Shown: in pieces, positions 13,591 through 17,277 of the stretch | Layout of the letters: each line of letters starts with the position of its first letter | How positions within the stretch are numbered: the first letter of the stretch is position 1 | Origin: an uncultured Christensenella sp. | GTDB taxonomy: Bacteria; Bacillota; Clostridia; Christensenellales; Borkfalkiaceae | Length of the DNA stretch: 17,277 nt | Reading direction: 5' to 3' | NCBI GenBank assembly: GCA_910585235.1 | Contig: CAJUCM010000017.1 | Coordinates: 16,457-33,733, forward strand | Notes under the pieces: generated by a model | What the model saw: the letters and a program-made list of their open reading frames with translations, nothing else | Databases searched by the model: none | Told to the model about the DNA's origin: nothing | Position numbers and translations under genes: made by a program

Positions 13591-15051
13591 TCAAAGTCTC
13601 GTTTTCCAGACCTGATCCGACCACATGAGTTCTTTTTTGAACGCATCGATTTTCGTATTTTCGTCGATGAGAACGACTTCCATGCCCCACATATTGCCGA
13701 GATCGACAAGCTCTTTCGCCGTCACGACGGAGGAAACGACCGTGTGGTGCGCTCCGCCCGCATAGATCCATGCCGCCACGCCGTCCTTGAAGTTGGGCTG
13801 ATACTTCCACATCAGACCGCCGACGGGAAGATTGGGCATCTTTTTGGGGTATTTGACAAGTTCGATCTTCTGCACGATGAGGCGCATTCTGTCGCCCATG
13901 TCGATCATGGAGACAGCGACTGCTTCGGGTGCGGAAATGCCCTCGAACACGAGGCGGGCGGGATCGGATTTACCGCCGATCCCCAGGGGATGAACCTGAA
14001 TTTCGGGCTTCGTCGCCGCGAACTGGGGCGAAACTTCCAGCATGTGCGCGCCGAGGCAGAGCCCGTCTTTGAGATCGTAGGTATAGTCCTCCATCAGTCC
14101 CGTACCCTTCTGATCCGCCATGTACTGCATGACCGCGCCGAGCGCCGCGATCTTCCAGTCGCCCTCCGCGCCGAAGCCGTAACCCTTGCTCTGCAAATCC
14201 TGAATCGCAAGTCCGGGGAGCTGATTGAGTCCGTGCAAAGAGCCGAAGTGATCGACGATCCCGATATAACCGCCCTTATCTTTACAGAACTTATCCATGG
14301 CGATCTCATACTTCGCCTGTTCGCGCACAACGTCGATCCGCTTGGTCGCCATGGTGTATTTCTTTTCATATTCCGCCATGAGCGCATCCACTTCTTTGTC
14401 CGTCACTTTTTCAATGTATTCGACGAGATCGCCGATGGGATAGTAGTCCACCTGCCAGCCGAGGTTGATATGCGCCTCCACCTTGTCGCCCTCGGTCACC
14501 GCAACGTCGCGCATATTGTCGGAGAAACGGCAGACCTTGACCGTCTTTGAGAACGCGTAGCCCGCGGCGACTTTGCACCAGGAGGCAAGCTCTTTCAGGG
14601 CTTCGGGGTCTTTGTAATAGCCGACGACGACTTTATTGTCCATTCTCAGACGCGTCACGATATAGCCGAATTCCCTGTCGCCGTGCGCCGCCTGATTCTC
14701 GTTCATGAAGTCCATGTCGATCGTATCGTAAGGCAGTTTTTCATTGTACTGCGTCGCAAAGTGGCACATGGGCTTTTGCAGCATTTTAAGCCCCTTGATC
14801 CACATTTTTGCAGGCGAGAACGTGTGGCACCAGGTGATGATCCCGATGCAGTTATCGTCCGCGTTGACCTTTTTGACCGCTTCGACGACCTCGTCCGAGC
14901 TCTTGCAAGTCGTCAGATATTTCACCGTAACGGGCATATGTCCGTTGACGTAGTTTGCCATTTCCTCGGAGTGCGCCGCAACGTGCGATAAAACGTCGTC
15001 CCCGTAGAGCGTCTGCGAGCCCGTAAGCCAATAAATTACTTTCTCTTTCAT
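13591..15051 (-). CDS. araA: L-arabinose isomerase
   Basis: Manganese-dependent isomerase converting L-arabinose to L-ribulose, the first step of arabinose use. The 486 residues are full length. Seen: the N-terminus WLTGSQTLYGDD; TWCHTFSPAKMWI at 73-85; metal and catalytic residues E296 (GAEGDWK), E321 (LMEDYTYD) and H336 (GAHMLEV); and a last histidine pair at 435-436 (AGGAHHTVV). These match the Glu-Glu-His-His set of the family. The start has GAGG 10 bases upstream. It lies 35 bases downstream of araD, giving the order araB-araD-araA. The gene is followed by a GC-rich hairpin and the GH36 enzyme. No operator or AraR site can be seen because the operon's promoter lies beyond the window. Confidence 0.98.
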   Translation of the reverse strand: MKEKVIYWLTGSQTLYGDDVLSHVAAHSEEMANYVNGHMPVTVKYLTTCKSSDEVVEAVKKVNADDNCIGIITWCHTFSPAKMWIKGLKMLQKPMCHFATQYNEKLPYDTIDMDFMNENQAAHGDREFGYIVTRLRMDNKVVVGYYKDPEALKELASWCKVAAGYAFSKTVKVCRFSDNMRDVAVTEGDKVEAHINLGWQVDYYPIGDLVEYIEKVTDKEVDALMAEYEKKYTMATKRIDVVREQAKYEIAMDKFCKDKGGYIGIVDHFGSLHGLNQLPGLAIQDLQSKGYGFGAEGDWKIAALGAVMQYMADQKGTGLMEDYTYDLKDGLCLGAHMLEVSPQFAATKPEIQVHPLGIGGKSDPARLVFEGISAPEAVAVSMIDMGDRMRLIVQKIELVKYPKKMPNLPVGGLMWKYQPNFKDGVAAWIYAGGAHHTVVSSVVTAKELVDLGNMWGMEVVLIDENTKIDAFKKELMWSDQVWKTRL

Positions 15052-15086
15052 TTTGATATTACCTCATTAAAAAATTGATTTTGATA

Positions 15087-15788
15087 TTATTTTTTCGACT
15101 GTCCGTAGTATGCATTTTTGCCGTGCTTGCGCAGATAGTGTTTCTCCATCATAAACTGATCCGCCCGCTTCACGTCGGGATTGACCGCCTCGGTAATGAA
15201 CGCCATTTTGGCGACCTCTTCGATGACCGTTGCGTTATAGACGGAATTTGCGCCGTCCTTGCCGAATGCAAATACGCCGTGGCTCTTGATGAGAACGCCG
15301 GGGACTTCCAAAGGTTTCAGGTTGTCGTTTTGGAATTTTTCAACGATCGCAAGCCCCGTATTCTTTTCGTATTCCCCTTCGATCTCCTCTTTCGTGAGCG
15401 ACCTTGCGCAGGGGATATCACCGTAAAAATAGTCCGCGTGCGTCGTTCCGTAGAACGGAATATCCCTGCCCGCCTGCGCCCATGCGGTCGCAAACGTGGA
15501 GTGGGTGTGCGTAACGCCGCCCACGTCGGGGAACGCTTTGTAAAATTCGAGATGCGTGGGCGTATCGGAGGAAGGGCGCAAATTCCCGTCCACCACTTTG
15601 CCGTTGAGATCGACGACGACCATGTCCTCCGCCGTCATGCCGTCGTAATCGACGCCGGAGGGCTTAATGACGACAAGTCCGCTCGCCCTGTCGATTTCGC
15701 TCACGTTCCCCCAGGTAAAGAGAACGAGCTTATTTTTGACAAGATCAAGATTTGCTTTGAGTACCTTTTGTTTGAGTTCTTCTAACAT
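15087..15788 (-). CDS. araD: L-ribulose-5-phosphate 4-epimerase
   Basis: Class II aldolase-like zinc enzyme that turns L-ribulose-5-phosphate into D-xylulose-5-phosphate, the last step of the arabinose route. The 233 residues are the usual length. Seen: TWGNVSEID near the N-terminus (phosphate loop); KPSGVDYD; SSDTPTH with D75; zinc ligands H94, H96 (THTH) and H170 (KSHGVF); and D119 in GTTHADYFYGD. The ATG at 15788 has GAGGTG upstream, overlapping the TGA of araB, with only 8 bases between the two genes, which points to coupled translation. It is about as clear an assignment as sequence alone allows; L-xylulose- or fuculose-phosphate enzymes of the same fold are less likely given araA and araB next door. 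Confidence 0.97.
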   Translation of the reverse strand: MLEELKQKVLKANLDLVKNKLVLFTWGNVSEIDRASGLVVIKPSGVDYDGMTAEDMVVVDLNGKVVDGNLRPSSDTPTHLEFYKAFPDVGGVTHTHSTFATAWAQAGRDIPFYGTTHADYFYGDIPCARSLTKEEIEGEYEKNTGLAIVEKFQNDNLKPLEVPGVLIKSHGVFAFGKDGANSVYNATVIEEVAKMAFITEAVNPDVKRADQFMMEKHYLRKHGKNAYYGQSKK

Positions 15789-15796
15789 ATTTCACC

Positions 15797-17277
15797 TCAA
15801 TCCATGCTCTTGACCGCCTGTCTGACGATCGGAAGTCCCTTTTTATAGCGCTTGGTAAACGCTTCAAAGCCCTTTTCATCTTCGGGATCTGGCGCAAGCG
15901 TCACGCCCTCCTGCCCCGCGAAAACTTTATTTTCGAGATAGTCCGCAAGCGTTTCGAGCTTTCCCTTTTGAACGAGGAAATTTGCAAGGACCGCCATACC
16001 CCAGGCGCCGCCCTCGCCCGCCGTCTTCATGAGCGTTACGGGAACGTTTAGCGCCGCCGCAAGAAAGCTCTGCCCGACGCGCTCCGTCTTGAAGATACCG
16101 CCGTGACCCGTGATGCGGTCGAGCTTCACGCCCTCTTCTTTGAGCATAATATCGCACCCGACTTTGAGCGCTCCGAACGCGGAATAAAGGTGCGCGCGCA
16201 TCATGTTGGCAAGCGTGAACTTCGATTCGGGCGTGCGCACGAAAAGCGGTCTGCCCGCATCCACTTCGGTGATATTCTCCCCCGAAACATAGTTGTAAGA
16301 GATGAGACCTCCGCAGTCCTTATCCCCCTTTTCGCCCTCGAAATAGAGCATATCGTAGAGTTTCCATTTGGGAATATCCACGCCCGTAAGCGCGGCAAAT
16401 TCGCCGAATACGTTGACCCAGGCGTTGAGATCGGACGTGCAGTTGTTGCAGTGCACCATGCCGACGAGATCGCCAACGGGCGTCGTAACAAGGTCGATTT
16501 CGGGATAGGGCTTTGAAAGCTCCTTTTCGAGAACGATCATTGCAAACACGCTCGTTCCCGCAGAGACGTTGCCCGTGCGGGGTTTGATGCTGTTCGTTGC
16601 GACCATGCCCGTTCCCGCGTCGCCCTCAGGCGGGCAGAACGGAATACCGCTCTCCAAATCCCCGTCGGGATCGAGGAATTTCGCGCCCTTTTCCGTCAGC
16701 GCGCCCGCGTTCTCGCCCGCGACCAGAATTTCGGGAAAAATCTGCTCCGTTCCGAAAGGAATACCGTTGACTGCAAGGATCCCGTCGAACGCCTTGATCA
16801 TCTCCGCATCGTAACGGCGCGTCTTCGGATCGACGGGGAACATTCCCGAAGCCTCGCCCACGCCAATGACCTTTTTCCCCGTCAGGAGCCAGTGAACGTA
16901 CCCTTCGAGCGTCGTCTGGAACGCGATCTCTTTGACGTGCGGTTCCTGATTCAAAATCGCCTGATACAGATGCGCCACCGACCAGCGCGCAGGGATATGA
17001 TAGTTGAATATTTCCGTCAGACGCTCCGCCGCCTCCGCCGCGTTGTTGTTGCGCCAGGTGCGGAACGGCACTAAAAGTCTGTCGTTTTGATCGAATACGA
17101 GATAGCCGTGCATCATAGCGGAAATACCGATCGCACCGGTTTTTTTCAGCGTTACGCCGTATTTCTCTTTTACGTCCCTTTTGAGTTTTGCATACACGTC
17201 CCGAAGCCCTGCCGAAATGTCCTCTTCGGAATACGTCCATATTCCGTTTTCGAGGCGGTTTTCCCAGTCATGACTTC
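15797..17277 (-). CDS. araB: Ribulokinase (FGGY carbohydrate kinase), 5' end cut by window
   Basis: Phosphorylates L-ribulose to L-ribulose-5-phosphate with ATP. The frame is open to the window edge: 26 residues before the internal GTG at 17197 read SHDWENRLENGIWTYSEED and match the ribulokinase N-terminal region. The true start is therefore outside, and 492 residues are visible. Seen: GISAMMHGYLVFD and the WRNN stretch of the first FGGY domain; PEGDAGTGMV, whose Asp is the likely catalytic base; GNVSAGTSVFAM (phosphate-2 motif); and GHGGIFKT with TAGEGGAWGMAVLANF (adenosine-binding region). The first phosphate loop is beyond the edge. araD follows after 8 bases. Some databases label this subgroup only as FGGY-family kinase or ATPase; the neighbours support ribulokinase. 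Confidence 0.94.
   Translation of the reverse strand, partial: SHDWENRLENGIWTYSEEDISAGLRDVYAKLKRDVKEKYGVTLKKTGAIGISAMMHGYLVFDQNDRLLVPFRTWRNNNAAEAAERLTEIFNYHIPARWSVAHLYQAILNQEPHVKEIAFQTTLEGYVHWLLTGKKVIGVGEASGMFPVDPKTRRYDAEMIKAFDGILAVNGIPFGTEQIFPEILVAGENAGALTEKGAKFLDPDGDLESGIPFCPPEGDAGTGMVATNSIKPRTGNVSAGTSVFAMIVLEKELSKPYPEIDLVTTPVGDLVGMVHCNNCTSDLNAWVNVFGEFAALTGVDIPKWKLYDMLYFEGEKGDKDCGGLISYNYVSGENITEVDAGRPLFVRTPESKFTLANMMRAHLYSAFGALKVGCDIMLKEEGVKLDRITGHGGIFKTERVGQSFLAAALNVPVTLMKTAGEGGAWGMAVLANFLVQKGKLETLADYLENKVFAGQEGVTLAPDPEDEKGFEAFTKRYKKGLPIVRQAVKSMD

Noticed and set aside
13588..14550. 320-residue + strand frame opposite araA
   Set aside because: Mirror of a full-length, motif-complete araA; no domain or ribosome site supports it.
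15051..15089. Repeated 11-mer TTTTGATATTA at 15051-15061 and 15079-15089 between araD and araA
   Set aside because: Short and AT-rich; could be chance or a small slippage duplication, and nothing further supports a role.
15075..15785. 236-residue + strand frame opposite araD
   Set aside because: Covers almost exactly the araD gene in antisense; a shadow of codon bias.
15797..17197. araB starting at the GTG at 17197
   Set aside because: The frame stays open to the window edge, and the 26 residues before this GTG match the ribulokinase N-terminal region, so the gene is truncated by the window instead.
1..17277. Mobile element, phage, CRISPR or toxin-antitoxin content
   Set aside because: No transposase, integrase, repeat array or paired small toxin-like gene was seen; the direct repeats found are too few and too short to claim an element.

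Overview
The window looks like chromosomal DNA from a Firmicutes/Clostridia-type bacterium with moderately high GC. The evidence is the gene content and order (rsfS next to nadD and yqeK, recX, a birA without a DNA-binding domain, an araB-araD-araA cluster), purine-rich Shine-Dalgarno sites, and Rho-independent hairpins with U-tracts. I cannot name the species. There is no rRNA, tRNA, CRISPR array, insertion sequence or phage gene in view. Coding density is very high, and no stretch of more than 300 bases lacks a gene.

Layout. (1) Bases 1-3405, + strand: the end of a phosphohexomutase gene followed 12 bases later by transketolase, closed by a bidirectional terminator at 3421-3457. (2) Bases 3467-4994, - strand: rsfS downstream of a single gene that fuses NadD (NAD synthesis) to YqeK (HD-domain Ap4A hydrolase). 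Its predicted promoter lies so close to the ATG that the transcript should be essentially leaderless. (3) Bases 5067-5843, + strand: a membrane protein of unknown function whose soluble middle resembles an Mrr-type nuclease fold. A perfect 21-bp direct repeat (3844-3864 and 5834-5854) brackets regions 2 and 3 apart from rsfS. (4) Bases 5900-17277, - strand: ten tightly packed genes that could form one transcript ending at the terminator at 5864-5892. In transcription order they are araB (cut by the window end), araD, araA, a GH36 glycosidase, a UDP-sugar pyrophosphorylase, a 110-residue unknown, a membrane-anchored ComEC-type metallo-beta-lactamase protein, recX, birA and the bifunctional NAD(P)HX repair enzyme.

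How the parts fit. AraA, AraB and AraD take L-arabinose to D-xylulose-5-phosphate, which transketolase feeds into central metabolism. The GH36 enzyme overlaps the pyrophosphorylase by four bases and sits directly after araA. It may therefore release galactose, or possibly beta-L-arabinopyranose, from imported oligosaccharides. The distal half of the long run holds housekeeping genes (recombination control, biotin transfer, nicotinamide repair). Two NAD-related genes, nadD-yqeK and nnr, flank the unknown membrane gene.

Most of the window is ordinary metabolism. The points most worth a second look are the NadD-YqeK fusion with its leaderless promoter, the 21-bp repeat pair, the Mrr-like membrane protein, the anchored ComEC-type protein coupled to recX, and the GH36/pyrophosphorylase pair inside the arabinose operon.
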